Positions 24,983 through 35,161 of a stretch of 53,701 nucleotides of DNA are shown here, piece by piece; position 1 is the stretch's first letter, and each line of letters opens with the position of its first letter. The stretch is from Anaerolineaceae bacterium UBA6073 (lineage in GTDB: Bacteria > Chloroflexota > Anaerolineae > Anaerolineales > Anaerolineaceae), in NCBI GenBank assembly GCA_002436085.1, contig DIXT01000009.1, forward strand, positions 1 to 53,701, written 5' to 3'. Under the pieces are notes generated by a model, which saw only the letters and a program-made list of their open reading frames with translations, had not been told where the DNA came from and searched no databases. The translations under genes were made by a program, and so were the position numbers.

Positions 24983-27664
24983 TTATTTTCCCGGACTATA
25001 GACATACACGCGCGCGTTGGCAGATTCAAAGCCCAGGCTGAGATGTTCCCCAAACTTGCTCTCATCCAGTGAATATGTGCGGGCTTCCAGTTCTCCAACG
25101 TAAACATAGGCAATATTATACTTGTCGAGCACCGCCCTGGCTTCATCCCAGTTATTCGTACTGTATAAGACCCGGATGTCGTCTTGCCGGCTGCCCATCT
25201 CCTGGTATCCGCCGCGCCACTGCGCCACATGCCCGATCCATCCCAAAACGGTTGGCATCCCCGAAAAGGTGGAAACCGACGCGTAGGTGGTGTAGCTGCC
25301 GCCAGTATCGGAGACTGCTTCAACCATCACGCCCAGCGGCTGCTGCTTCAGCCAATCCACAGCGCGCATCTGGTCCGGCCAATAATCCCGGTAATACTGC
25401 GAACCATCCAGGGTCAATTGCTCGAGCGATGCCGAGCCTCCCAGCTTGTTCCAGGTCGAGACGACCGGATACACCAACCCAGCCGCGAACGCGCACACGC
25501 ATAAGGCAGCCAGAGCTCCAGCTCGCCGGCGCGTAATAAACTCCACCAACGCCCACAAAATACTGAGCCCGAAAATCCCCGCGATGATGTAATCAAGCGG
25601 CGCAGTTCCAAAAGCGCCAAGGTTCTGATTGTAGCGGGCAAAGATAGCATCCGCCCGATAAAGCCCCAAAAAGGTGGCTGCTGCACCAAGTAATAGCATC
25701 AGAGCGGGAATAAGCCTGCTCCAGACCTTGGCGCTGCCGCGCGCCTCAAAGAAGCGCGCCGTGAAGTACGCGCCAGCGGCAGACCACAGAATCCAGGCCT
25801 GAAAGTAGAACTTGAAAATCGTGTTCATGCGCGTCCCGAACTGGTCGCGCAGGTAGACGAACTCCGGAGCGAGCGTTAGCAGCCCGCCCAGCAGCACCAA
25901 AAGGATGACGAAAACATCCACCGTACGCGCGGGTTGTTCAGGCTGCGGACGGTCTTCCGGCTGCGGGCTGCCTTTAGGTTTGATCAGCGCGCTCAAACCC
26001 AGAAAGAGGAGCAGGAATAGGGTTATGCCCGTTCCAGGCGATTTCAGACGCGCAGCAAGCGCAGCCGTTAGCGGATTTTGTCCCTCTGCGGCGCCCTGTA
26101 AAGACAAAAAAAGCTGTCCAAGTTCCGGCAGTCGGGTAGCGACAAAGGAAATGCCCCAGGAAAAAGCAAACAGCGCGGCGAAGAGTGCGCTTGTTATCCA
26201 AAAAGCCGTCCGAAGCCCGTGTTTTTCTTTATTTCGCAAGAGCTGCCAGACCAAACCAAGCAGAATGGGCACCAAGAGCGGTCCGAACATGATCCAGAAG
26301 TATTTTCCCTGCGTAAAGAACGCCAGACTCGGAAGAATCCCGCCCGCCTGGGAGGAAAAACTGAGATAGAAAGGCAGATAAGCCAGCACAGCCGGAACTG
26401 CCAGAGCGACACAAAGCAACAAAAATTCACCAATGCGTTTTCCACTCCATCCAAGCGCCAACCAACGCCGATAAACCAGAGCGGCAGCAATCAACGCCAG
26501 GTAGAAGGGGAAATCCCAGGTGTTCAGGAAGGCAATCCCGCCTAACGTGAGCACCGCTAAAAGCATTTCAGGCAGGCTCCAGGGTAGAACCCAACGACGA
26601 ATGCGGGTCTTGCCATCCCAGCCGCCCAGAATGGCGTTCAGCGCCTGACCAATAGCTGCCAAGACGAAGGGCATGCCAAGCACATGTGGATGGATATCGG
26701 AAAGCAGGTAAGAAAAATACGGGAATTCGTCAATGACTTCCAGCGCGTTGCCATTCAGTTGAAAATCCTGCACCACGCGGCTGGCTCCCCACCACTGCAC
26801 CCCGCCCCAACGCAGGGGGAACCAGGAGAAATCAGGGTTCACCCCGCTGATTTCTTTCAGGTTCAGCCAATCCCAAAAAGTTGAGCTGACAGTCCCGTCT
26901 ACTGCGGTAGAAAAGAACAAGCCGCGCGCGTGCATAACGTCCAGAAAGCCGTGCCAGTTCGAGACTATCAAAAGCAGCGCCGGGGCAAGCAGGCTGGCGG
27001 TATAAATCCATGCAGGCTTTTTAACGCTTTCTTTTTGGCGAGCCACTAAAAGATCAAAAAGTAGGCCATACGCAGCAATAGCTGTAAGAGCGAACCACAT
27101 CGCGGCGACCAGATTGTAGCCTATCGCGGCTGCGGAACCGCTTATGCGGATAAGCATCGCCGCGATAACGTAACCAAAATAGTAATAAGAAATCGCGTAC
27201 CCTGAGAGCCAGGGGTCATTGGGTGGGAAAGAGGGGGACCGTAAGATAGCATTGATAAATGCCATTTCCATCGGCTTTTCGGTCCCAAGTACGGCGGGGT
27301 TGGCGGCGCGCACAAAAGCCCAAAGCGCGAACGCAAAGAAGAATAACAACTCGACGCACAGGATTAACTTGCGATTTTCCCGCACCCATGCTGCCAGCGT
27401 TTTCAAAGCTCCGCGTCCGAGCAAAGCAAGATTAAGAGCGGCAAGCAGCAGCAGCGCGGTTAGCTGACCTGCCAGGTCGTTATTCAGCAGTTTCAAGGAG
27501 GTCAAGAGCCAGAAAAGGTATCCCCACAGGAGCAGCCCAAGCGGACGACTGAGCGCAAAGCCGCGGCTGGGCAGCGCTTTGAACAAACGGTGCGTCAGGG
27601 GGAAGTTCATCCAGCCGATAAGCAGAGCCAGGGCAAACCATTTCAGGAAGTCTATCAAGTTCAC
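24983..27664 (-). CDS. DUF2298 (Chlor_Arch_YYY-type) integral membrane protein
   Basis: The 893-residue, strongly hydrophobic protein matches the DUF2298/TIGR03662 family, named for a Tyr-rich motif and found mainly in Chloroflexi and Archaea. Here the motif is ISYYYFGYVIAAM near residue 160, preceded by KPMEMAFINAILRSPSFPPNDPWLSGY (about 130-156). The many helices are followed by a soluble tail of about 120 residues containing GMPTVLGWIGHVAQWRGGY and YNIAYVYVGELEARTY. The function of the family is unknown. Linkage to GT-C and flippase-like genes suggests extracytoplasmic glycan transfer. Its start overlaps the end of the 1766-residue paralogue by 4 bases, so the two are co-translated. Confidence 0.85.
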   Translation of the reverse strand: MNLIDFLKWFALALLIGWMNFPLTHRLFKALPSRGFALSRPLGLLLWGYLFWLLTSLKLLNNDLAGQLTALLLLAALNLALLGRGALKTLAAWVRENRKLILCVELLFFFAFALWAFVRAANPAVLGTEKPMEMAFINAILRSPSFPPNDPWLSGYAISYYYFGYVIAAMLIRISGSAAAIGYNLVAAMWFALTAIAAYGLLFDLLVARQKESVKKPAWIYTASLLAPALLLIVSNWHGFLDVMHARGLFFSTAVDGTVSSTFWDWLNLKEISGVNPDFSWFPLRWGGVQWWGASRVVQDFQLNGNALEVIDEFPYFSYLLSDIHPHVLGMPFVLAAIGQALNAILGGWDGKTRIRRWVLPWSLPEMLLAVLTLGGIAFLNTWDFPFYLALIAAALVYRRWLALGWSGKRIGEFLLLCVALAVPAVLAYLPFYLSFSSQAGGILPSLAFFTQGKYFWIMFGPLLVPILLGLVWQLLRNKEKHGLRTAFWITSALFAALFAFSWGISFVATRLPELGQLFLSLQGAAEGQNPLTAALAARLKSPGTGITLFLLLFLGLSALIKPKGSPQPEDRPQPEQPARTVDVFVILLVLLGGLLTLAPEFVYLRDQFGTRMNTIFKFYFQAWILWSAAGAYFTARFFEARGSAKVWSRLIPALMLLLGAAATFLGLYRADAIFARYNQNLGAFGTAPLDYIIAGIFGLSILWALVEFITRRRAGALAALCVCAFAAGLVYPVVSTWNKLGGSASLEQLTLDGSQYYRDYWPDQMRAVDWLKQQPLGVMVEAVSDTGGSYTTYASVSTFSGMPTVLGWIGHVAQWRGGYQEMGSRQDDIRVLYSTNNWDEARAVLDKYNIAYVYVGELEARTYSLDESKFGEHLSLGFESANARVYVYSPGK

Positions 27665-30600
27665 CTCACCTTGTAAACCACAGTGCTGTCATACTGGAAA
27701 ACCTGGGCCCACAGGATGCCCGCCTGCGATTCAAACTTTTCCAATCCCCCGCCTGGATAAAAAGCTTTTTCCAGCCGACCGACAACGATGTAACTGACCT
27801 CGTACTTGTCAATAAATTCTCTCACAAAATCCAGGTCGTCTGTCAGATAAAACTTATTGACCTCATCCACACGGTTTTGCACTGCGTTGTTTTGCAGGAT
27901 TGCCCGCTGCTGCCGCTGATGGTAATTCCACCCGACTACGCCCGGCAGACCAGTGTAAATCGTGTACCGGTTGCCCCAGCGGTATTCATAAGCCTGCGCT
28001 TCCACAATGACAGGCGAGCCGCTGATGTTATCCTGCATCCAGCGGATGGTGTAGTAATCATCCTGCAGGGGCATGTCCACGCCCATATCGTAGTAGCTGG
28101 AGCTCAGCATGTACTGCATACCGTCCAAAGTCTTCGGCGCCGAAGGGTTCATGCGGTCGTTTATCTTATCCGTGGTCCCCAAAAGTGGGAAGAGCAGCGC
28201 CCCAGCCGCGAGCAGGATGAGCGGAAGTTGGAATAGGAGCTGCGTGCGCAGCGTCCACTTATGCTGGCTGGTCCAGAGCATCACCAGACCGCTCCCTGCT
28301 GCCAGCGCCAGCAGCAGCCAGGCTTGCATGTACAGCTTGAATACCACATTCATCCGCCCGATATCCCCGACCAAATACACCAGCTCTACCACCAGCGTTT
28401 CCAGCAGCGCGGTCGCGACCAGGAAAAACATCAACTTTTTCGCGTCGCTTTGCCCGGAGCGCAGGAGCAAAACGAGCGACCACAGGCACAGTGGGAGCAC
28501 GATGATTGCCGCGCTCACTTTCATAAACAGAAGCACAAGCAAGAGCGCACCAAAAAGCGCTCCCCCAATTTTCAGCAAATTCTGGTGGGGTTCAAGCTTT
28601 TTCAGCGCGGAGAGCGGCGTAACCGCCAGCCACTGGTACGTTTCCCATAAATACCAGAATATAATAATGAACAGCAGCAGCCCCCAATGGGTGAAGTACG
28701 AGCTGAGCGGCGTCCGGTCGCCAGTCCAGATTCCAATCTGGTTATAGCCAGGATGAAAGAGTTGGTTGAAGGGTGAATACAGCAGCATGCTAAGCGCGAC
28801 GAGCATCACGATCATCCCGGCAGCCGGCAGCAGCCTGGCCAGCCATTCCCGGCGTACGTATTTGACCGGTTTCAGATATCTCCAACCGCAGTAAGCAATG
28901 ATGAAGAGGTTCAAGAGGAGAAAAGTGTAATAATCCCAGGTGTTGGTAGGCTTCAGCGCGCCGATTACCAGCGCTCCAATAAAGAAGCTGAGCGCGAATC
29001 CAAGCCATTTTCCCACGCCGCCCGTACCCCAGCGGCATTTCGAAAGGAGCGCGGAGAGCCCCCAGGCAACCGCAAACACTGCGATGGGCATCGCAATGAG
29101 ATGCGCGTGCAAATCCGCATAAATAAATGTGAAAGATGGGAATTCGGTGATGGGGTCGCCCGGAATAACACGGCTGGGGAACCAATACCAATCGCCCGGG
29201 TAGAGCGGCATAGGAGTACCTTTCAGCAGCTGCCCAAAGCCTCTGAAAAACCAGGAGAGTTTGCTTAACACGGACGCGCCGCTGATGGCCGCCCCGCCCG
29301 CGCCCATGACCTGCAGCGTTTGACTAAGCAGCTTGACCGTACCTAGATTGCCGACAAAAGCCAACAGCAAGGCGGTACACAGACCTGCCGCGAAGGGCTT
29401 GCCAAAAACCCTGCCCAATTCTGGCGCGCTTTGGCCTTCACGCGCAGCCAAAATCGCGCGGGTGATGTTCCAGCCCACGCTGTATGCCCCAATGAAAAGG
29501 AGTGAGTACCAGAGGGGCAGGATAATGTTATAGGCGACGGAGGGGATGATGCCGAGCAGTTTGACCGGCATGCCCAGGATGATAAACCCGTAATAATAGT
29601 AATTGATGTATCCCCCTGCATACCAGGGGTCATAAGCTGGGAACGTGGTGCTTTTAATCACCGCGTTGAAATAAGAAAAATCCATCGGCTTTTCGCCGCC
29701 CTTATAAGGGTGCCACAGATCTGGATTTTGGTAGCGTACCCACAGGAAGAAAAGGAAAGCAGACAACGCCAGAAATTCGATAACCAGGTACTGCTTCCAG
29801 TTTTGCTTCAGCTCCTGGAGTAATTCGCGCCTGCTAAGCACAGCAGCCAGCACACCTGCCAGGGCAATCAGCGCGCAAATCGCGCCGATGAGCGTTCTGG
29901 TAACCGCGATTCCGTTGGAACCCAAAATGAGAGCAAAAAAGGCAATGAGTAAAAAACCAGCCAAGCGGGAAAAAGCATAACCCTTATCCGACAACCCAGG
30001 CATTGCCAGCCTGAGAATGGGATACACAAAAAGCCCCAGGGCAAAGCTGAACAGATAGAAGATGATGACCGCCGCAGTCTGGCTAGTGTTGACGAGCGAA
30101 AGCCTGTCAAACAATTTACTCCAGGTTCCGCCCGCGCGCTGCACGGCTAAGGCTTCGCTGGTGAGCATCAGGTTATTTGCTCTGGCAATGCTGGTGTCGT
30201 ACTTATCCGCTTGCCTGGGGGTCAGGTTAACCACGTAGCTCAGGTCCACGCTCTCAAAGATTTCCCGGATTCGGGTGGGGTCAAAGTCTGCGTTTTTCCT
30301 GAATATCAGGACTTTAGGGTGGTCATACACGGAGAATGCTTCTTCCGCGAATTGGTCATTGAACTGCCAGTTTCCCAAAGTAGGGTACGACGTGACCGTT
30401 TTTACCAGGTCAAACCCCAGACTGCCAGAGTACATGCCCGGTTCTGCTGTGTTGTAACAGCTCACCAGGTCCAGATTTTCTGGGCAGCCCAGCAGCTCAC
30501 GGTAATAAAAGCTGGTCAGGGGGTAACGTTCCAGGACACGGGTGGTCGTGCCCCACTGCCGGTTGGAACTGATGAAGAGGTAATCGCCCTGCTGGAGCAA

Positions 30601-32961
30601 GTCGATGAAGCGTTCGCGTTTATCAGCGATATCCGGCCAGTATAGCTCCAGATTCAGGTCTCCGCGGAAAATCCCGCCGTTGTCGCTGTAGGGCACGTAT
30701 CCGGCCTCGGAGACAGGCAGCGCGTCATCCCAGGAAGACTCATGCACGGGAGCGACCGATGAAACTGCCAGGGTACCCTCACCAGCAGTCATCTCCAACG
30801 AGAAACTTAGCACCTGGGCGTTTGAGATTTTGAGAGGTCTATCCAACACAATGCGGGTAGTTGTGCCTTTACCGCCCCCCAAATCAACAAAGTGCGCCGA
30901 AACCGTGCCGCTAACCGGCTGGTTGTCCTGCTCCGCTGTCGGTCTCAGCGTAACTTTTATCGTTTTATCGGCATAATTCTGGCTGAGGTCCAGGAGATAT
31001 GGGAGTTCCACCGCTGTGATCTCCCCTGGCGTCATCACGCTGATATCCATGCTGTAGGCATGCGTCGGGGTAATGCTTTCCACGATTTTGTCCAGGGATT
31101 GCGGCGCCAGCGCGCCCTCGTTGCTGCGAATGCCCACTTTTGGCACGCCGCTGAGGAATACCTGTGAATTCGGATCCGTTTGAACCAGGCTGAGCACATA
31201 CTCAGCGTCTTTTTCCAGCGAAATAGGCGGGTCAAACTGAAATTCCAACACGCCAGCGCCAGTACCCGCGAGGTTCGAGTTGGTTCCGGATGAAAGCACA
31301 GGCAGCCTGAGGGGCATGCCCAGTCCTCCCGCGCGCTCAATCGTGACAGTGAAACGATTGAATCCGCTTTGGGCGCTCAGGTATTGCGCCGTGGGAATTG
31401 AAAAACTTTCCAGGGCGCCGTCCGTCCAACTTGTGAACACGAAAGGCCGTGTCTGGCTTCCATAGAGCGCATCGCCGCTGCGATACGGCGCTTGCTGCAG
31501 CTTTTCGCTGTCCTCTGCGCGCATCACCAAATTAACTGGACCAGGGATATTGTCATAAATCCAAGTGGTCGCGGCAACGCGCGTATGCGGCCGCGTGTAA
31601 ATCCGCGTGAAGGCGTAGGCATAGGCTCCTGTCCCCAAAACGGTCAGGACCGCGAGCGCAATGCCCAGATTGCGCAGCATTTTTGAGGAGAGCTTGAAAC
31701 GCTTGAACCGAAGGTCGCGGCGGGCTTGCCAAAGGCTGACGATGCCCCAGGCTGCAATCACGGCTAACAACGGGTAAATGAGCAGCAAGTAGCGCATGGC
31801 CTTTACCCAGGCCGTCAGCTGCCAGAGCAGGTAAAACAACGTCCAAGCCCAGACAGGTAAAAGCGTGAGGTTCTTCTTGATAATTCCCGCCCACCCCATT
31901 GCAGCCAGGCTAAGCAGCGAGAAAACTCCGAATGGGATGCCAAGCCCCCAAACGACAAGGTTGGTGAGCGAAAAACCAACTGAACGACGCGCCCACTGCA
32001 GCGCCGGGGGAAAGTCCACATTGCCGGTGCTTTGCTGTGCCAGGCTCTTCAGTCCGTCCAGCCACTCGCGGTTGAGCCCCAGCGTGAAAAAGCTGGTTCC
32101 CGAAAAGGCATAAGGCTGAAAGACGCGGAAGCTCAGGAGCGAGACCAGCGCGGCCAGCAGGATCATTTTCAGGCTGAATTTTCCGTAGACCTCGCGCTCT
32201 TCCGGCTTCAGCCGCGCAAACCGGACTGCTTCCACCGCCGGCAGCAGCAGCGCGAGCGAAACCGCGTTGATCTTGGAGGCTGCCGCCATCCCGAGCGCGA
32301 GGCCAAATGCCGCGTAAGGGAACCAATCCCTGAAACCCACCCTAAAAGGCGGGGCGTCTTCGGTATTGCGCAACGGTAGAGGTCTGGTCAGAATCTCCAC
32401 GCCAAGATAAACCGTGAGCATGCCGAAGGTGTTCGTGAATGTATCGACCGTCATGAAATGCGATTGCTGAATTGGCAGGACTGCAAAAGCATACAGCGCT
32501 GCTGCCAGCAACGCTGCCTTGGAGTTGAACAGGCGCAGCGCGATCAGAAAGACCAGCAGGATGGTAAAAATATCCGCCAGCGCGGAGAGCTGCCTGCCCA
32601 CGATGGTAATCGGGTCATAGCCCACCTGCCCTACCCATTCGCCAACATAGCGGATAATGAACAGCGGCAGCGTGCCGTAGACAAAAAAATCGTAACCAAT
32701 ATTGCCCGGGTTTAGTGTAGAAGTCTCCGTGTTGAAGTACTCGCCCACGGACTTTACCGGTGTCATGCTGTTCAAAACCATGGAAAGGAAGCGTTCGTCC
32801 GGATGCAGATGGCGTCCTGCGTCCCAATCCACCCCAATGGTGCGGAGATACGCGCCCGCGCAGATAATTGCCAGTAGCAAGAAGACGATGACGAGAGCGC
32901 GCCAATTATCGTTGCCGCGTTTTCTTGTATTCTTGGATTCAGATGTCTCGCTGCGTTGCAT
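27661..32961 (-). CDS. Giant fusion: GT-C-like glycosyltransferase plus DUF2298 membrane protein
   Basis: This 1766-residue protein is the largest in the window. Residues about 1-470 form a GT-C-like module of the PMT/ArnT type with the acidic pair in LHPDERFLSMVLNSM near residue 54 and PIQQSHFMTVDTF later. Residues about 470-940 are a large, mostly extracytoplasmic beta-rich region ending in SVYDHPKVLIFRK. A short helix region leads into a full DUF2298 domain from about 990, with EKPMDFSYFNAVIKSTTFPAYDPWYAGGY (about 1085-1113) and INYYYYGFIILG near 1120, and a soluble tail (GLPGVVGWNYHQRQQRA, YEVSYIVVGRLEKAFY). Inferred role: a sugar transferase joined to its partner. It starts 4 bases after the 704-residue GT-C gene and overlaps the next DUF2298 gene by 4 bases. 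I see no frameshift. Confidence 0.8.
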   Translation of the reverse strand: MQRSETSESKNTRKRGNDNWRALVIVFLLLAIICAGAYLRTIGVDWDAGRHLHPDERFLSMVLNSMTPVKSVGEYFNTETSTLNPGNIGYDFFVYGTLPLFIIRYVGEWVGQVGYDPITIVGRQLSALADIFTILLVFLIALRLFNSKAALLAAALYAFAVLPIQQSHFMTVDTFTNTFGMLTVYLGVEILTRPLPLRNTEDAPPFRVGFRDWFPYAAFGLALGMAAASKINAVSLALLLPAVEAVRFARLKPEEREVYGKFSLKMILLAALVSLLSFRVFQPYAFSGTSFFTLGLNREWLDGLKSLAQQSTGNVDFPPALQWARRSVGFSLTNLVVWGLGIPFGVFSLLSLAAMGWAGIIKKNLTLLPVWAWTLFYLLWQLTAWVKAMRYLLLIYPLLAVIAAWGIVSLWQARRDLRFKRFKLSSKMLRNLGIALAVLTVLGTGAYAYAFTRIYTRPHTRVAATTWIYDNIPGPVNLVMRAEDSEKLQQAPYRSGDALYGSQTRPFVFTSWTDGALESFSIPTAQYLSAQSGFNRFTVTIERAGGLGMPLRLPVLSSGTNSNLAGTGAGVLEFQFDPPISLEKDAEYVLSLVQTDPNSQVFLSGVPKVGIRSNEGALAPQSLDKIVESITPTHAYSMDISVMTPGEITAVELPYLLDLSQNYADKTIKVTLRPTAEQDNQPVSGTVSAHFVDLGGGKGTTTRIVLDRPLKISNAQVLSFSLEMTAGEGTLAVSSVAPVHESSWDDALPVSEAGYVPYSDNGGIFRGDLNLELYWPDIADKRERFIDLLQQGDYLFISSNRQWGTTTRVLERYPLTSFYYRELLGCPENLDLVSCYNTAEPGMYSGSLGFDLVKTVTSYPTLGNWQFNDQFAEEAFSVYDHPKVLIFRKNADFDPTRIREIFESVDLSYVVNLTPRQADKYDTSIARANNLMLTSEALAVQRAGGTWSKLFDRLSLVNTSQTAAVIIFYLFSFALGLFVYPILRLAMPGLSDKGYAFSRLAGFLLIAFFALILGSNGIAVTRTLIGAICALIALAGVLAAVLSRRELLQELKQNWKQYLVIEFLALSAFLFFLWVRYQNPDLWHPYKGGEKPMDFSYFNAVIKSTTFPAYDPWYAGGYINYYYYGFIILGMPVKLLGIIPSVAYNIILPLWYSLLFIGAYSVGWNITRAILAAREGQSAPELGRVFGKPFAAGLCTALLLAFVGNLGTVKLLSQTLQVMGAGGAAISGASVLSKLSWFFRGFGQLLKGTPMPLYPGDWYWFPSRVIPGDPITEFPSFTFIYADLHAHLIAMPIAVFAVAWGLSALLSKCRWGTGGVGKWLGFALSFFIGALVIGALKPTNTWDYYTFLLLNLFIIAYCGWRYLKPVKYVRREWLARLLPAAGMIVMLVALSMLLYSPFNQLFHPGYNQIGIWTGDRTPLSSYFTHWGLLLFIIIFWYLWETYQWLAVTPLSALKKLEPHQNLLKIGGALFGALLLVLLFMKVSAAIIVLPLCLWSLVLLLRSGQSDAKKLMFFLVATALLETLVVELVYLVGDIGRMNVVFKLYMQAWLLLALAAGSGLVMLWTSQHKWTLRTQLLFQLPLILLAAGALLFPLLGTTDKINDRMNPSAPKTLDGMQYMLSSSYYDMGVDMPLQDDYYTIRWMQDNISGSPVIVEAQAYEYRWGNRYTIYTGLPGVVGWNYHQRQQRAILQNNAVQNRVDEVNKFYLTDDLDFVREFIDKYEVSYIVVGRLEKAFYPGGGLEKFESQAGILWAQVFQYDSTVVYKVR

Positions 32962-32965
32962 AATT

Positions 32966-35080
32966 CTATGGTTTTACCAGAAATACAAGAAAATTTTTGT
33001 CGGGCACAGACGATTCCAACATTGCGATAGTTCCGGTAGGATACAACTGCTGCAGCGCTTGGACTGCCGCACTGTCGGAGGAATGTATCAGAAACAGCTT
33101 GGAGCCAATCACATTCACGGTTTGCTCCAATTGGTCGGATGGCAGCGCCAGGTCCTGGTTGGCACGGCCCGCCTCCAGCGCCACAGCGCGCGCGTCCACC
33201 CAGTATGGATACCCGACAACCCAAGCATTTTGTGGCAAACCGGTGTTCAGCTCCGTTTGTCGGATGACGTTCGCCATTTCAGAACTGTTCCAGGCGTTCT
33301 GGCGGTAAGTTGCAGGGTAATCGCTAAATGCCGCCCGGTAGTTCAGTCCGATGACCAGAAGAAGCACCAAACCGGTGAGCATAAGCTTATACGAGCCATT
33401 GCGAGCTGGCGGCCAGGCAAGAAGCGCGCCCAGCAGTACCCGCAGCCCCACCGCCGACAAAACACAAATCGGTATCAACGCTCCAAGCGCGCGGCTGAGC
33501 GAAGGGTTTTCCAAAGGAAACGCCATTGACAGCGCGCTCGGGAGCAGCAGCAGCGGGTAGAGCGCCAGCAGGGCATATAAGCGCCAGTTTTTCGTTTTTC
33601 TCAAACTGAACACCACCGCGCAGACACCTGCCACAAAAAATGCCGCGCTCAGCAAGTCCAGTCCGGGCCGCAGCGTCAAGCTGTCCACCCAACTGCTGCG
33701 GTTTGACCAGTTGGCGATTCCCAAAGCGCTCCACAGGTTCGTGAGGAAAAGTGACAGGGGGTTCCCGCTCAGCGCGGTTTCGTAGTCTGAGACACGCGAA
33801 AGAATGGGGGCAAGGTAGGCTGAAGGCTCGTTGGCAACCGCGCGCAGCAGCGGCACGCTCACCACAGCGCCAAGCAGCAGCGCCTGCGCCATCGCGCTAA
33901 GGAAAGCTTTCCCGCTGCCTTGCTGCCGCTTTGCTAAAAGCCATACAATTGAAACGACCAGCGCGACCAGCGGGAAAATCAGGAAGATCTTGTTGGTAAG
34001 CAGCCCAAAGCCAGCTAGCAGCGCTGAGAGGGCTAAATAGTTCGCCCTGTGTCTGTGCAAGCCGCTAAACAGAAAGAACAGCGCGGCACTGGCAAGCGGC
34101 AGCACCAAACCTGAACCAAGCAGCGCGCGAGTCTGGATAATTTGCCAGAAAGACACACCCAGTAAGAAAGCAGCCCCCAAACCCACCCAACGGTCAAAAA
34201 TCTCCGCGCCGAGCCGGTAGATGAAATACAACGCCGAGAAATTAGCCAGCGTGTAAGCCAGTTTGAGCCCCACAAAGCCCACCTGACCGCCCGCTGCGAA
34301 CGACAGCAATGCGCCCCACAGATATTGGAGCGGTTCGCTTACCAGGTTGCGCGAAAAGGTCAGACCGGCGTTCCCTGCCAGGATATCGCGCACCGTGTAA
34401 ATATGGTCCACCTGACCGCTGACTAATTCCGGCGGAACATCCTTTAGATGGACAAAGGAAAACCACGCGACGACAGCGATAACAAAGAGCACCGCGAAGA
34501 ACCAGAGCCTTTCCTCTTTTAGCAGCTGTTGAATGCGAGCCGTCAAAGAGACGCGGTTTGACCTTTCCTCAGCGGATTTATTCCACAGCGCCGCCGCGGT
34601 TGCAAATACTCCTGCTAGCCAGCAGAAAGAGGATGCCAGGCTAAAGCGCTGAGAACCAAAAAGCAGAAACGCAGCTGACGCGAGCACAAGTCCAGGAATG
34701 AGCAGCCAGGTTCTCCCTGTGAAAAACTGCCATTTTCCATGCGTTTCGGTCTGTGATGGGAGCGCCCATTCCTGACCGCTCAGGGCGAGGAACACGCACA
34801 CGCCCGCTGCCGCGTAGAACAGCAGGCTGAAGAGCGCCATGCGGCTGCTGGCAAATAGCTGCGCAAAAAGCGCAAGGGCGGCAGCCCCTGCGCTAAACCA
34901 CGGAAAGCGTTGGGGTGGGACCGAATCTTCCTGGGAAGTGTTGTGCAGCAGCTCCAGGTCTATCCCCACTGACTCCTGGCTTGAATCACCCTGAACCGGC
35001 TGTCTTCCCTGTTTTAGCAGCGATTTCAGGTATTCAAGGATTGTGATTTCAGTTTCGTCAGACCCGGATCGGTTTTCCAT
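32966..35080 (-). CDS. GT-C-like membrane glycosyltransferase
   Basis: The 704-residue protein has a soluble, charged N-terminus of about 60 residues, four helices up to about 170, a basic stretch, then an ArnT/PMT-like core. The first large loop after a helix contains PPELVSGQVDHIYTVRDIL near residue 222, where the Asp is a candidate catalytic base of polyprenyl-phosphate-sugar transferases. Later helices include ALLGSGLVLPLASAALFFLFSG and LLTNKIFLIFPLVALVVS. The C-terminal 100 residues are soluble and end FLVFLVKP. Inferred role: moving a sugar from a lipid carrier to an acceptor outside the membrane. An 81-base gap upstream holds a candidate internal promoter. Confidence 0.7.
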   Translation of the reverse strand: MENRSGSDETEITILEYLKSLLKQGRQPVQGDSSQESVGIDLELLHNTSQEDSVPPQRFPWFSAGAAALALFAQLFASSRMALFSLLFYAAAGVCVFLALSGQEWALPSQTETHGKWQFFTGRTWLLIPGLVLASAAFLLFGSQRFSLASSFCWLAGVFATAAALWNKSAEERSNRVSLTARIQQLLKEERLWFFAVLFVIAVVAWFSFVHLKDVPPELVSGQVDHIYTVRDILAGNAGLTFSRNLVSEPLQYLWGALLSFAAGGQVGFVGLKLAYTLANFSALYFIYRLGAEIFDRWVGLGAAFLLGVSFWQIIQTRALLGSGLVLPLASAALFFLFSGLHRHRANYLALSALLAGFGLLTNKIFLIFPLVALVVSIVWLLAKRQQGSGKAFLSAMAQALLLGAVVSVPLLRAVANEPSAYLAPILSRVSDYETALSGNPLSLFLTNLWSALGIANWSNRSSWVDSLTLRPGLDLLSAAFFVAGVCAVVFSLRKTKNWRLYALLALYPLLLLPSALSMAFPLENPSLSRALGALIPICVLSAVGLRVLLGALLAWPPARNGSYKLMLTGLVLLLVIGLNYRAAFSDYPATYRQNAWNSSEMANVIRQTELNTGLPQNAWVVGYPYWVDARAVALEAGRANQDLALPSDQLEQTVNVIGSKLFLIHSSDSAAVQALQQLYPTGTIAMLESSVPDKNFLVFLVKP

Positions 35081-35130
35081 CTCTGGTGGCAGTCATTCGT
35101 TGGAATAAAGTTGAAGGTTTAGTCCATAGT

Positions 35131-35160
35131 ATTTTAGCCCGGAAGGGGCTTATCTTGCAA
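35131..35160 (-). promoter_or_regulatory. Candidate internal promoter in the glycosylation operon
   Basis: Minus strand: TTGCAA (35155-35160), an 18-base spacer, TAAAAT (35131-35136), right after the FkbM-type gene stop and about 50 bases before the 704-residue gene. The spacer contains a 5-bp hairpin (AGCCC/GGGCT). The gap between 35080 and 35162 is the only sizeable one in the operon, so a second transcript start is plausible. Confidence 0.45.
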
Positions 35161-35161
35161 C

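Noticed and set aside
28109..28747. 212-codon frame opposite the giant DUF2298 fusion
   Set aside because: Ser-rich antisense translation of membrane-helix codons, with no independent support.
35136..35151. Hairpin AGCCC/GGGCT as an intra-operon terminator
   Set aside because: Only 5 bp and not followed by T on the minus strand. It fits better as the spacer of a promoter.
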